DNA of 35,368 nucleotides from Salinivenus lutea (GCA_002894685.1 NCRC01000033.1:1-35368); one strand, 5' to 3'; positions 16,998 to 25,998 are shown, counted from the stretch's first letter. The notes: a model not told the origin generated them from the letters alone. Numbers and translations: made by a program.

Positions 16998-19900
16998 CTA
17001 CTCCCCGACGGTGAGGTGCCCGTTCTCTACCGCCAGCGAGCCCCGCTCCATCATCGCGTCGATCACCCCGCCAATGCGGGCCTCAATGTTGGAGCCGATC
17101 CGGCCGAAGCCAAGCTGGCGCCCCACCTGCTGCACGAGCTCGTCCTTCTCGATGCCGAAGGACACGTCGACGATGGTTTCCGCGGCCGTGGCAATTTCCG
17201 AATCAGGGACGTGCTGAATGTCGCGAGCCGGCCCCTCCAGCTCACTCCGGTCCCGGACGGGCACCGTCTCCTGCTTGGGATCGTGTAGGATCTCCCCGCG
17301 CTTTTCGATCGAGCCGGTCCGGGCAGCGGACCGAATGCCCTTTTCCAGGGCCTCCCGGATGCGGCTTCCCATTCGACTCACGTCCGACGCGTCCAGCACA
17401 CGGCGCATTGCGACCTCTTTATGAACCGGACTCTCCTCAGAAACGACTGTTTCTATCCAACGTCCCAGCGTGGAGGTCGGCTCGTCGTGCAGTCCATCGC
17501 GCACGTTGATTCGGAGCGAGGCCTTTTTGTAGGGCACCGCGTCCGTTTCGGGCTCCTCCTCTTCGGCACGCTCAATCTGGGTCTCCCGTTCCTGCGGCGG
17601 CTCGCGGTCCGGGGCCTCCTCTTCATCTTCCGTGCCCTCGCGCGAAGGGGGCTCCGCCCCTCCGTCGGTGGGCTCCTCCGCGTCCCCATTTGAGGCCGCC
17701 GCCGAGCGCACGCGGGCCCGCTCAATGGCCGTGACGGCCCGGCCGAGCTGCTCGCCGGGGGTGCGGAACCAGTCGGTGCTCCAGATGCGATGGATCGACC
17801 ACCCGAGGCCCTCGAGCACGGCCTGGCGGGTCCGGTCCCGAACGCGGGCCATCTTGGCACTGTGGTAGGTGGCCCCGTCGCACTCGATCCCAAGAATGTA
17901 GCGGCCCGGCCACTCGGGGTCGACGACGGCAAGGTCAATGTAGAAGCCGGCCACCCCCACCTGGTGCTCCACCCGGTACCCCTCGTCTCGCAGACGCTCC
18001 GCAACGGCCCTCTCGAAGGGCGAGTCCGGCCCGCGCCCCGTCGGAGTCGCCAGGTCGAGCTCGCCGGTCTCGGCAAACTTCAGATACTCTTTGAGCACCT
18101 CCACCCCGCGGGCATCGGTTCGGTGCAAGTCGATGTCCTCGGCCTTGAGATTGGTGAACACCTCACAGCGGAGCTTGGCGCGTGTGGTCAGCACATTTAG
18201 CCGCCGCTCGCCGCCCTGCTGGTTGAGCGGCCCAAAGTTCATCGACACCTTTCCATCGTCGTCCCGGCCGTAGCCGACGCTGATAAAGATCACGTCCCGC
18301 TGGTCGCCCTGCACGCTCTCCAGGTTCTTCACGAAGAAGGGCTCGTCGGGGTGGCCGGAAAAGAAGTCCTCGCAGCTCGGGTCCTGCCGGCGCTCGTATT
18401 CGAGGCGGTCCCGAATCGCGTCCTGCTGGGCGCTGCTGAACGTAGCCACGCCCAGGGAGAGGTCCGGTTCGGTGCGGGCGTGCTCCATGACCCGCTGGGC
18501 CACAACTTCTGCCTCTCCCTTATTCGTCCGGCTTCCGCCCCGATCGTAGGTCGTATCCGGGAGGTGGTTAAAAAAGAGCCCCGTCTCTTCCCGCTCCGCG
18601 TCCGGGCTCGGAAAGACGTTGAGGTTGTTGTCGTAGAACTCCTTGTTCGAGACGGCAATGAGCGACTCGTGTCGGCTCCGGTAGTGAAACCGGAGCATCT
18701 GCTCCGGAGCGCCCCGCGAGCGAAAGAGATCCAGAATGCTCTCCTGGTCGGAGGCCTGTTGCTCGAAGTCATCGCCTCCCGTATCGATCGCCGAATCGAA
18801 GAAGCTGGTGGGCGGGAGCTGCTTGTTGTCGCCTACGACGACAGTCTGGTTCCCCCGCAAGATGGAGCCGAACGCATCGACCGGGCGGACCTGACTGGCC
18901 TCGTCGAAGACGACGAGGTCGAAGTTGATGCTTTCCGGTGGGAGGTACTTCGGCACCGACATCGGGCTCATCATGAACACCGGCTTGATCGCCTGAATGG
19001 CATTCCCGGCCCGTTCCATCAGTTTGCGAATGGGCATGTGGCGGCTCTTCTTTCCCATCTCGTGGAGGAGCACGCCCATCTGGCCCGCCCCACTCTTTCG
19101 GGGCATGCGCTTGTAATGCTCCAGGGCAAGCGCGTGCCGGTTGTGCTCGAGGCTCGCCTTGTCGAGCTCCTGGAAGCGTTCGACGACCTGCTCGTGCTGG
19201 GCGCCGCTGAAGCGCTCCAGGGCCGACCGCTCGTCCATCGCCCGCTCTAGAAGTGCGTTGTAGTAGGCGTGTCGGAAAATGTCGACTAGATGGTCGGGGC
19301 CCTCTTCCCACTCCTCGGCCAGGTCGCGAATCGGCCCCAGTCCCTCCTCTTCCAGCTCCTCGGCGAGCTGGTTGTAGGTGACCATCTCCTGAATCCGCGG
19401 GGCCTCGTCTCGGCACCGAGTGAAAGTGCGCCGCTGCGTTTTGTAGGGCTGAGACGGCAAGGGCGATCCGTCTAGGCGGACGTCCGGGTCGAGATCGATC
19501 TCCTCGGCAAAGGCCTTCACGGCCTCGCGGTGCCCGTCGCGCGCGTGCCGCACCTCGTCGGTGAGAGACGCAAGCCGGCGCTCGGCCGGCGGATCGGCGA
19601 CCGTGTCCAGAAGGGCCTCGGGGAGCCTTCCCTGGCGGATGGCCTCGTGGAGTGCAGTCAGGAAGTCGGTGACTTCCCGGAGAAGGGCCCAGTCCGAGGA
19701 GGCGCCGCGCCAGGCAGAACCGAACGCCGTCTCTCCAAGAGACGCCTGCTCCTCGAACTGCTCCTCCAATCGCTGCGCCTCTAAGATGGCGTCGACGAGG
19801 TCGAGGCGAGCCGCCGTTCCGCCGGGCAGCGATGTTTTACAGAGGGCCGCCAGGTCGTTTTTGGCGCTCCGCCACTCGCTGAAGATCCACCGGTACCACT

Positions 19901-21824
19901 TCTCGCCGTGCGTCGCCAGCCCCTGCCGAATGTCGAAGACCTCCTGGTCCCAGGCCTCCGGAATCAACACGTCATCGTACTCGTCGTGGAGCGCCTCGTA
20001 CCGCTCCCCCGCCTGAACCAACTCGGCAAGCGGGCCGGCTTGCACCCGAAAGGCCTCCGACGTCGGGTGCACCCCCGTCAGATCGGGCATGCGAAGCATC
20101 CGGTCCGACGCCTCCAGGAGCCCCTCCGTCTCCTCGGGGTCCTCAGGGTCGAACACGCCGAGGCAGCCGGCCAGGTCCTGCGCCGCCTGCTGCAGGGCGT
20201 CCAGGCTCTCGGCAGCGGCGCTGGCCGCCCGCTCGATGCTGTCGCGTTCCGCAGGGAGGAAGCGGGTCTTGTCGCTCCCCCAGAACGGGTGCCGGGACGG
20301 CACGCCCATCTCCGACAGGTGGGACTGGACCTGCTCGACAAGAAACTTCTTTTCCTCGTATTCCTGCCCGTCCCACGCTCGCATCGCAGGAAGCTCAATC
20401 GAGGGCATCGTCACGTCCGAAAGGGCCTCCCGAAGGTGGACAAGCTCCCCGTAGGCATCGTACGGGCGGACGCCGCTCTCCCCAATGGGCCGGTTGACCG
20501 CCTCCGCGTAGCCGTTAAGCGTATCGCGGGCATCCGTCATCACGGCGGCCTCCTGGGTGAAGTCGTCCACCTGCGGCTCCCCAAGGTTGAGGGTCCGCTC
20601 CAGTTCCTGCAGGATCGCTTTCTTTTGGGTTTTGTGGCTGTGGAGCTCCAGGCAGGCGTCCCCGAGGCCCACCGCATCGAGGTTGCGCTTCACCACCTCC
20701 AGAGCAGCCATCTTCTCCGACGCAAAGAGAACCGTCTTCCCCTGCCCCATCGCCTCGGCAATGATGTTGGTAATGGTCTGCGACTTGCCGGTCCCCGGCG
20801 GGCCCTGAAGCACGAGGTCCTGCCCCCGCTTCACCGCGAGGAGGGCCTCGGTCTGGGAGCTGTCGGCATCGACGACGTGGTAGGTGTCCGCCGGGTCAAG
20901 GTGCTCGTCGAGCCCCTCCTCAGCGATCTCGGAGATCGGGGTCTCCGGCGGCTCGAAGCCCTCGCCCAGAAGCTTCTTCAGCACGGGGTGGTCGTCCGGG
21001 CGCTCGCCCTCCGGCCAGTTCTCCACGTTCAGGTCCTCGTACATGAGGAATCGGGAGAAGGAGAAGAACCCCAGCTCAATGGCGTGATGGTCAATGTGCC
21101 ATCGCTCCTTGTGGTTGATGACCTGCTGGACCTCGTGGAAGTAGCCCTCCACGTCAAGATCGCCCTCCTCCGGATCGGGGGGCAGGGGCCACTCGAGTCC
21201 GTACTCCCCATCCAGAAACGCGCGGAGCGAGAGGTTGCCCCCAATCTCTTCGCCGAGGTACTCTAGCCGGAAGCGGCCTTGTACGTCTGTGCGGCTGATC
21301 TCGACTGGCACAAGCAAGAGAGGCGCCTTTCGCTCCTGGTCTGCCGACGGGGAGCGGTACCAGCGCAGCATGCCGAGCGCCAGAAAGAGGGTGTTGATGC
21401 CTTCCTCCTGAATGGAGCGCTCGGCGTGGTGGAACGTGTTCAGGAGCCGCGTTTGAAGCTCCCGGGACGTGTAGGGCGTCTGGAGCTTGGTGTCGACGTG
21501 CCGGTCGGGCGGACCGTTGGTGTCCGCGCCTGATGCCTCATGATCGGCATCTGCATCGCGGGGCTCCCTGGGCTGCCCGAAGAGCTGGCTCTGCTCGGGC
21601 CCCTCTGGATCACTCAGCTTTTCCTTTTCCTCTTCCGTCACTTCGAGGAACGACATCTTCCGCCCCTCTTCAACCAGCCTCCGGTAGACGTGGACCGGAC
21701 GCTCGTCGATCACCTCCACGCCCCTCGACTTCAGCGTGCGGTGGCTGATGAGGGGATTGCGGAGGGTAAGGTCCAGGAGCTCGTTCTTGCGGGCCTGATC
21801 GAGCTGCTCGGCGATCGAAGACAT
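16998..21824 (-). CDS. DUF4011 - SF1 helicase - Vsr-like nuclease - DUF3320 protein (Hhe-like defence candidate)
   Basis: A 1608-residue protein. The N-terminus (NELLDLTLRNPLI and the following 150 residues) is DUF4011-like. The SF1 helicase has Walker A GPPGTGKSQT at 341-350, Walker B VVFDEASQV near 971, and the C-terminal motor motifs VQGDQRDVIFISVGYG and RRLNVLTTRAK near 1175-1210. A Vsr/MTES_1575-type PD-(D/E)xK nuclease follows at about 1270-1370 (FYIDLAVVD, then LGIECDGATYHS, then RDRTRQAVLEGLGWSIHRIWSTDWF, split here by known motif). After an acidic linker, a DUF3320-like segment begins near 1464 (SPVHKEVAMRRVL). From memory this order matches a single-gene antiphage system described as DUF4011-helicase-Vsr (Hhe). 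All key motifs look intact. It sits directly upstream of sbcD. Confidence 0.85.
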   Translation of the reverse strand: MSSIAEQLDQARKNELLDLTLRNPLISHRTLKSRGVEVIDERPVHVYRRLVEEGRKMSFLEVTEEEKEKLSDPEGPEQSQLFGQPREPRDADADHEASGADTNGPPDRHVDTKLQTPYTSRELQTRLLNTFHHAERSIQEEGINTLFLALGMLRWYRSPSADQERKAPLLLVPVEISRTDVQGRFRLEYLGEEIGGNLSLRAFLDGEYGLEWPLPPDPEEGDLDVEGYFHEVQQVINHKERWHIDHHAIELGFFSFSRFLMYEDLNVENWPEGERPDDHPVLKKLLGEGFEPPETPISEIAEEGLDEHLDPADTYHVVDADSSQTEALLAVKRGQDLVLQGPPGTGKSQTITNIIAEAMGQGKTVLFASEKMAALEVVKRNLDAVGLGDACLELHSHKTQKKAILQELERTLNLGEPQVDDFTQEAAVMTDARDTLNGYAEAVNRPIGESGVRPYDAYGELVHLREALSDVTMPSIELPAMRAWDGQEYEEKKFLVEQVQSHLSEMGVPSRHPFWGSDKTRFLPAERDSIERAASAAAESLDALQQAAQDLAGCLGVFDPEDPEETEGLLEASDRMLRMPDLTGVHPTSEAFRVQAGPLAELVQAGERYEALHDEYDDVLIPEAWDQEVFDIRQGLATHGEKWYRWIFSEWRSAKNDLAALCKTSLPGGTAARLDLVDAILEAQRLEEQFEEQASLGETAFGSAWRGASSDWALLREVTDFLTALHEAIRQGRLPEALLDTVADPPAERRLASLTDEVRHARDGHREAVKAFAEEIDLDPDVRLDGSPLPSQPYKTQRRTFTRCRDEAPRIQEMVTYNQLAEELEEEGLGPIRDLAEEWEEGPDHLVDIFRHAYYNALLERAMDERSALERFSGAQHEQVVERFQELDKASLEHNRHALALEHYKRMPRKSGAGQMGVLLHEMGKKSRHMPIRKLMERAGNAIQAIKPVFMMSPMSVPKYLPPESINFDLVVFDEASQVRPVDAFGSILRGNQTVVVGDNKQLPPTSFFDSAIDTGGDDFEQQASDQESILDLFRSRGAPEQMLRFHYRSRHESLIAVSNKEFYDNNLNVFPSPDAEREETGLFFNHLPDTTYDRGGSRTNKGEAEVVAQRVMEHARTEPDLSLGVATFSSAQQDAIRDRLEYERRQDPSCEDFFSGHPDEPFFVKNLESVQGDQRDVIFISVGYGRDDDGKVSMNFGPLNQQGGERRLNVLTTRAKLRCEVFTNLKAEDIDLHRTDARGVEVLKEYLKFAETGELDLATPTGRGPDSPFERAVAERLRDEGYRVEHQVGVAGFYIDLAVVDPEWPGRYILGIECDGATYHSAKMARVRDRTRQAVLEGLGWSIHRIWSTDWFRTPGEQLGRAVTAIERARVRSAAASNGDAEEPTDGGAEPPSREGTEDEEEAPDREPPQERETQIERAEEEEPETDAVPYKKASLRINVRDGLHDEPTSTLGRWIETVVSEESPVHKEVAMRRVLDASDVSRMGSRIREALEKGIRSAARTGSIEKRGEILHDPKQETVPVRDRSELEGPARDIQHVPDSEIATAAETIVDVSFGIEKDELVQQVGRQLGFGRIGSNIEARIGGVIDAMMERGSLAVENGHLTVGE

Positions 21825-21883
21825 GTATGGAGAGGAAAGGCAGAGGGTGCTACAGTAGAAGGGGGGTATGCCGAGAGGGGCGC

Positions 21884-22096
21884 CTATGCAGACACGGTGT
21901 CACTGGCGGCCGTCTCCCCGTAGACATTATTCCGAATGTCGTCGTGTATTTCACTGGGCTGGAGCTCACTCGTTGCAGGGCCCGTTCGGATGTAGAAGCG
22001 CATCAAGGACGTACCGATCCGATCCTTCACGATGTTCGTGAAACGAAGCATCATGTCGTCGGGGGACTCCCACTGATCGTCCCCTGTCGCAGCCAC
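21884..22096 (-). CDS. Small hypothetical protein upstream of the DUF4011 helicase
   Basis: An open frame of 70 residues from a GTG at 22096, or 56 from the ATG at 22054, ending 59 bases before the helicase gene. I recognise no domain; the core reads LRFTNIVKDRIGTSLMRFYI. About 70 percent of third codon positions are G or C, a little below the long genes but still biased. A candidate promoter and inverted repeat lie just upstream, so it would be the first gene of the helicase-sbcD-sbcC transcript. It could also be a remnant or a leader. Confidence 0.35.
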   Translation of the reverse strand: MAATGDDQWESPDDMMLRFTNIVKDRIGTSLMRFYIRTGPATSELQPSEIHDDIRNNVYGETAASDTVSA

Positions 22097-22141
22097 CTTT
22101 CTCGTAATCGCCCGTGGCTCAGCCGCTCCTGAATCCGTGTA

Positions 22142-22172
22142 ATAATGTAACGGTTAGGGAGTGCGATAGCAA
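22142..22172 (-). promoter_or_regulatory. Candidate promoter of the small ORF/helicase/sbcDC operon
   Basis: On the minus strand TTG (complement of 22170-22172) is followed after 20 bases by TACATTAT (complement of 22142-22149), which fits the TAnnTT core of the Bacteroidota -7 box. It lies 45 bases before the GTG of the small ORF. Confidence 0.35.
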
Positions 22173-22181
22173 CGGCACTCC
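22158..22181. repeat. Inverted repeat overlapping the -33 region (possible operator)
   Basis: GGAGTGC at 22158-22164 and GCACTCC at 22175-22181 form a perfect 7-bp inverted repeat with centres 17 bases apart. The -33 TTG of the minus-strand promoter candidate lies inside the 10-base spacer. That placement suits a dimeric regulator, but no regulator gene is adjacent. Confidence 0.4.
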
Positions 22182-22299
22182 GTGCGACTGCTCCCCTCAA
22201 AATCGAGAGAAACCCTCTCCTCCGTCGAACCGGAACGGCTACCTCAACGGGTTCGCCTCTCCCTCTCCTCCCTCCCGCACAATCGACCGTCTCCTCCCC

Positions 22300-22935
22300 A
22301 TGCACCTCGTGCTTCTTGGCGATTCGACCCTCGACAACCGCGCCTATACCTCTGGCGGCCCCGCCGTGATTGACCATCTCTCCCGCCTGCTGCCGGAGGC
22401 GGCCCGGGCAACGCTTTTGGCCGTGGACGGCGCGACCACCCCCGACGTTGACAGTCAGCTTGATCGGATGCCGACTGGGGCAACCCACGGAGTGCTCAGC
22501 GTGGGGGGCAACGACGCGATGCGGGAGATCCCCGTGTTGGACCAGTCGGTGGGACACGTGTCAGCAGCGCTGACGGAGTTGAGCGGTACGACCCAGCGAT
22601 TTGAAAAGAAATATCGGGCGTGCTTGCAGCAGGTCCTCCAGACCGACCGGCCCACCACCGTCTGCACGATCTACAACGGCGCTTTCGACGAGCCCAGCGG
22701 GCAGCAGCGCGTCATCAACGCCGCACTGGCGATGTGGAACGACGTGATCCTGCAGGCGGCCCTGGACCACGACTGTCCGGTCATCGACCTGCGACGGGTG
22801 TGCTCCCGCAGGGACGACTATACCCGGCAGATCGAACCCAACGAGCAGGGCGGGCGCAAGATTGCAAAGGCACTCTTCCACGCCGTTTTAGACCCTGCCT
22901 CCTCCTCCACACGCATCGGGCCGACCGGTCGGTAA
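22300..22935 (+). CDS. SGNH/GDSL-hydrolase-like protein
   Basis: A 211-residue protein with the SGNH fold motifs: GDS at residues 7-9 (block I, candidate nucleophile Ser9), DGATTPDV (block II) and GGND at 69-72 (block III). The C-terminal block, which normally holds the catalytic Asp-x-x-His, instead reads DYTRQIEPNEQGGRKIAKAL with no histidine at that site. It may be a variant esterase or an inactive member. No signal peptide is visible, so it is probably cytosolic. I chose ATG 22300 because the motif-bearing N-terminus begins there; the 62-codon upstream extension is low-complexity. It is transcribed away from the helicase operon. Confidence 0.75.
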   Translation: MHLVLLGDSTLDNRAYTSGGPAVIDHLSRLLPEAARATLLAVDGATTPDVDSQLDRMPTGATHGVLSVGGNDAMREIPVLDQSVGHVSAALTELSGTTQRFEKKYRACLQQVLQTDRPTTVCTIYNGAFDEPSGQQRVINAALAMWNDVILQAALDHDCPVIDLRRVCSRRDDYTRQIEPNEQGGRKIAKALFHAVLDPASSSTRIGPTGR

Positions 22936-23204
22936 GTTGTGACGAGCCCTGGGTGGGGCGGCTCTTTAAAAATGCAACCGGTTGGAGCCTCGCTCCCCAA
23001 ATCCCTTAGAAGGTTCCCTCTCGGAAGGAAAGGCCCTCGGGGCGAGTTAGACGTGACCCGTGTTGCCAGCGCGGCACGCGTTCTTTCCCCCGCTTCGGCG
23101 CCCAGTCAGGTCACCCTCTCCCCTGTATCGGAGGGCCTGCGCCCTTTCAGGGGGGGGAACTGTCCCTCTGCCACTCTTTTCCTCACTATTCTTTCTCTCA
23201 CCGG

Positions 23205-24155
23205 ATGAACGACCTTTCCACACGACTCGCCGACGGCCCCCTGCTGCTGGACGGCGGCCTGGGCCAGGAACTGCTCCACCGGGGCATGCCCGACTCCAAG
23301 CCCTCGCTTTGGTCCGCCAACGCCCTCACCGAGGCCCCCGACCTGGTACAGGAGGTGCACGAAGACTACCTGCGGGCCGGGGCGGACGTGATCACCACCA
23401 ATACCTACGCCACGCCCCCGGAGCGCCTCGCGGAGGCGGGCCTGGAAGGCCGTGCGGAGGAGCTCAACCACAGCGCCGGCCGCCTCGCCGAGCGCGCCCG
23501 GGAGGCCGTCGGCCGCGACGCCCTCATCGCGGGGTCGCTGCCCCCGATCCGGGGAAGCTACCGGCCCGACCGGGTGGGCACGGCCGACGAGATCGAACCG
23601 CAGTACCGCGAGCAGGCCGACTACCTGTCTCCGCACGTCGACCTTTTCCTCTGCGAGACAATGTCGACGCCCGATGAGGCCCGGGCGGCGGTGCGAGGGG
23701 CCGCAGCGACCGGGCTTCCGGTGCTGGTGGCGTACACGATTGCGGACCCCTCCTCGCCGACCGACACCGAACCGCGTCTCCGCAACGACCAGTCCCTGGA
23801 GGAAGCGGTCGAGGCGCTCTCGGACCTTCCGGTGGAGGGGATCCTTCTGAACTGCTCCTACCCCGAAAGCATCTCGGCGGCCGTGCCGGTTCTCCGAGGG
23901 CTGACCGAGCGGGCGGTTGGTGCCTACGCCAACGCCTTTACGCACATCCCGGACGGCTTCGACGAGCACACGGAGGTTCTGGACCCGGATGGCAGGCCCA
24001 AACAGCGCGAGGACCTCGACCCCGACGCCTACCAGGCGCACGTTGAAGACTGGCTGAGCGCCGGTGCCGACATCGTGGGGGGCTGCTGCGAGGTGGGCCC
24101 CGATCACATTGCTCGCCTGCGCACGACGGTCGACAACGCGGCGAGCCGTCGCTGA
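23205..24155 (+). CDS. Homocysteine S-methyltransferase family protein
   Basis: A 316-residue zinc-dependent methyltransferase. It opens with LLLDGGLGQELLHRG, has the AGADVITTNTY segment, and carries the three zinc ligands Cys217 (LLNCSYPE), Cys294 and Cys295 (GGCCEVGP). Members transfer a methyl group from S-methylmethionine, betaine or a related donor to homocysteine, giving methionine. The donor cannot be settled from sequence; in a halophile, betaine is plausible. The length fits the single-domain MmuM/BHMT type, not the MetH fragment. The 269 bases upstream show no SAM or cobalamin riboswitch that I can recognise. Confidence 0.88.
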   Translation: MNDLSTRLADGPLLLDGGLGQELLHRGMPDSKPSLWSANALTEAPDLVQEVHEDYLRAGADVITTNTYATPPERLAEAGLEGRAEELNHSAGRLAERAREAVGRDALIAGSLPPIRGSYRPDRVGTADEIEPQYREQADYLSPHVDLFLCETMSTPDEARAAVRGAAATGLPVLVAYTIADPSSPTDTEPRLRNDQSLEEAVEALSDLPVEGILLNCSYPESISAAVPVLRGLTERAVGAYANAFTHIPDGFDEHTEVLDPDGRPKQREDLDPDAYQAHVEDWLSAGADIVGGCCEVGPDHIARLRTTVDNAASRR

Positions 24156-24263
24156 GGGAAACGGCCGTGTCGCGGTTGGGGGCGGCACGAGCGCGTAGGC
24201 ATTTCGGTGCTGCGGTCCGCACGGAGAGACGGGCCGGTGCGGCTTCCTGGTTTCACTGGGCCC

Positions 24264-24283
24264 CACGGTGTAACACTGCACCG
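24264..24283. repeat. Short inverted repeat upstream of the histidine kinase
   Basis: ACGGTG at 24264-24269 and CACCGT at 24278-24283 form a 6-bp inverted repeat with an 8-base spacer, about 80 bases before the kinase ATG. It could be an operator or chance in GC-rich DNA. Confidence 0.25.
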
Positions 24284-24360
24284 TCCAGGTACAACGGCTC
24301 ACGTGGCCATGCTGCCGCGGGGTTTGTCTTTCTGTTGCGTTTCCTACTCGGTCTCCCAAG

Positions 24361-25998
24361 ATGATGCGGCGCCGATTTACTCCAAGCGGCCTGGTTGTGG
24401 CGCTTCTCGGGTTCGTGCTGACGCGGTCCACCGTCACGTTTGCCCTCTCGGACACCCCCCTGACGTTTATTGTGGGCAACGTGACGCCCCTCCTGCTGGG
24501 GCTGTCCTTGTCCGCTTTTGGGGTCGCCCTCGCCGTCGGGACCTTCGAGCGGAGCTACGTGCGCACCATCGCGGGCTGGACGGTGCTGGGGGCCGGGACG
24601 ATTGCCCTCCTTGTCGTCGCAACCGTCTACGGGACGGCTCGTCACCTCCTGGAGGAGGCCCGGGCAATCGAGGTGTTTTCGAATGTGTTGATTGGGGGCA
24701 GTGTCGGGGGCGCCCTAACCGGCGTCTATGCGGCCCAGAGCCAAAGCTATGAGCGCAAGCTCCTGAATCGCCAGAATCGACTGGTCGTCCTCAATCGGCT
24801 CCTGCACGACCGCGTGATGAACGCGGTGACCGTCGTGAAGGGAAGTGTCTCCCTGTTGCGAGAACAAGCGCACGCCGGGCCGGAGGCCGACGCGCCGCCC
24901 GATTCGATCGGCGCCATCACGGAAAAGATGGAGTCGATCGAAGCGACCATGAGCAGCGTACAGGATCTCACCGAGCCAGGGTCGGAGGCGGAGCGACGGC
25001 CGGTCGACGTGTCGTCCCTCGTGGAGGAGGCGCTGGGCCGGGCGCGCGAGCGGCATCCCGACGCGACGTTTGTGGCGGAAGACCTCCCATCCGGCGTGTC
25101 CGTCCATGCGAATCACCGGCTCGCCGACGCGCTCTACCAGCTCGCGGCCAACGGCGCCGAGCACGCAGGGGCGGAGGCTCCCCGTGTCGTCGTGACGGCA
25201 GAGGTGCGGGACGAGGCGGTTACGCTGTCGGTGATCGACGAGGGCCCCGGGCTTCACGATCGGGGGCGGACGGTCCTCGAACACCCTACGACCATTGCCG
25301 GAAATGACGGGCCGACGGCAGGCCTCGGCCTCTATCTCGCCCGGCTTTCCGTGGAGGCGGTGCGGGGGACCGTCGAAACAGAGGTCACGGAGGGAGGGAC
25401 GTCGATCTCCATTACCGTGGGGCGGAGCGGAGAAAGGGGGACGCCGTTCCGAGCTGCCCGGAGCCCCTCCGCAGTGGGGGTTGAACCGGAGCGCCTCGGG
25501 GCCGTGGCCCTCGTCGCGCTGGGGGCCGGGGCCCTCATGGGGGGGTACGTACAGCTTACGGCTGGGGCCATGCCCATCATCGGGGCACTCTACGGAGCGG
25601 AGAACGCGGTCGTCGGAGCCCTCACCCACGGGTTTCACAGCCTCGTGTTTGGACTCATCTACGCGGCGATCCTGGAAGCCGTGCCCCGTCCGCACAACGG
25701 CGGATGGGGCGGTCGGGTCGGGGTGGGCTTGGCGTGGGGCGGGGCGCTCTGGCTGGTGGCGAGCGGCATCATCATGCCGGTGTGGCTCAACCTCGTGGGA
25801 CTGCCGGCGCCGCTGCCCGATTTGGGACTCCACAGCCTGGGGGCGCACCTGCTTTGGGGAGGCGCCCTAGGGATCGGGGATGCCGCGAGCGAGGCGTGGG
25901 GCCTTCCCGGTCGTCTCCAGTCGGGCTGGAAACGGGCGATTCGATGGGGACCGACAGGCGACCACACCGCCAAGTGGGGGGTGCCGGGCATGTGGTGA
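24361..25998 (+). CDS. Membrane histidine kinase fused to a C-terminal membrane module, haloarchaeal-like
   Basis: A 545-residue protein. Hydrophobic helices lie at about 10-30, 37-60, 68-92 and 105-123. A DHp segment follows (LVVLNRLLHDRVMNAVTVVKG, given as its two halves RLLHDR and VMNAVTVV), then a HATPase_c domain with N-box ALYQLAANGAEHA, DEGPGL and GLGLYLARL. After about residue 365 comes a second membrane region of roughly four helices (GAGALMGGYVQLT, IIGALYG, LTHGFHSLVFGLIY, LWGGALGIG). Both halves resemble haloarchaeal proteins from memory, suggesting transfer. The candidate phosphoacceptor His149 is five, not four, residues before Asn154. No response regulator is adjacent. Confidence 0.85.
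   Translation: MMRRRFTPSGLVVALLGFVLTRSTVTFALSDTPLTFIVGNVTPLLLGLSLSAFGVALAVGTFERSYVRTIAGWTVLGAGTIALLVVATVYGTARHLLEEARAIEVFSNVLIGGSVGGALTGVYAAQSQSYERKLLNRQNRLVVLNRLLHDRVMNAVTVVKGSVSLLREQAHAGPEADAPPDSIGAITEKMESIEATMSSVQDLTEPGSEAERRPVDVSSLVEEALGRARERHPDATFVAEDLPSGVSVHANHRLADALYQLAANGAEHAGAEAPRVVVTAEVRDEAVTLSVIDEGPGLHDRGRTVLEHPTTIAGNDGPTAGLGLYLARLSVEAVRGTVETEVTEGGTSISITVGRSGERGTPFRAARSPSAVGVEPERLGAVALVALGAGALMGGYVQLTAGAMPIIGALYGAENAVVGALTHGFHSLVFGLIYAAILEAVPRPHNGGWGGRVGVGLAWGGALWLVASGIIMPVWLNLVGLPAPLPDLGLHSLGAHLLWGGALGIGDAASEAWGLPGRLQSGWKRAIRWGPTGDHTAKWGVPGMW

Noticed and set aside
22936-23204. SAM or cobalamin riboswitch upstream of the homocysteine methyltransferase
   Set aside because: Neither the SAM-I core nor the cobalamin box could be found, and no convincing multi-helix fold was visible by eye.
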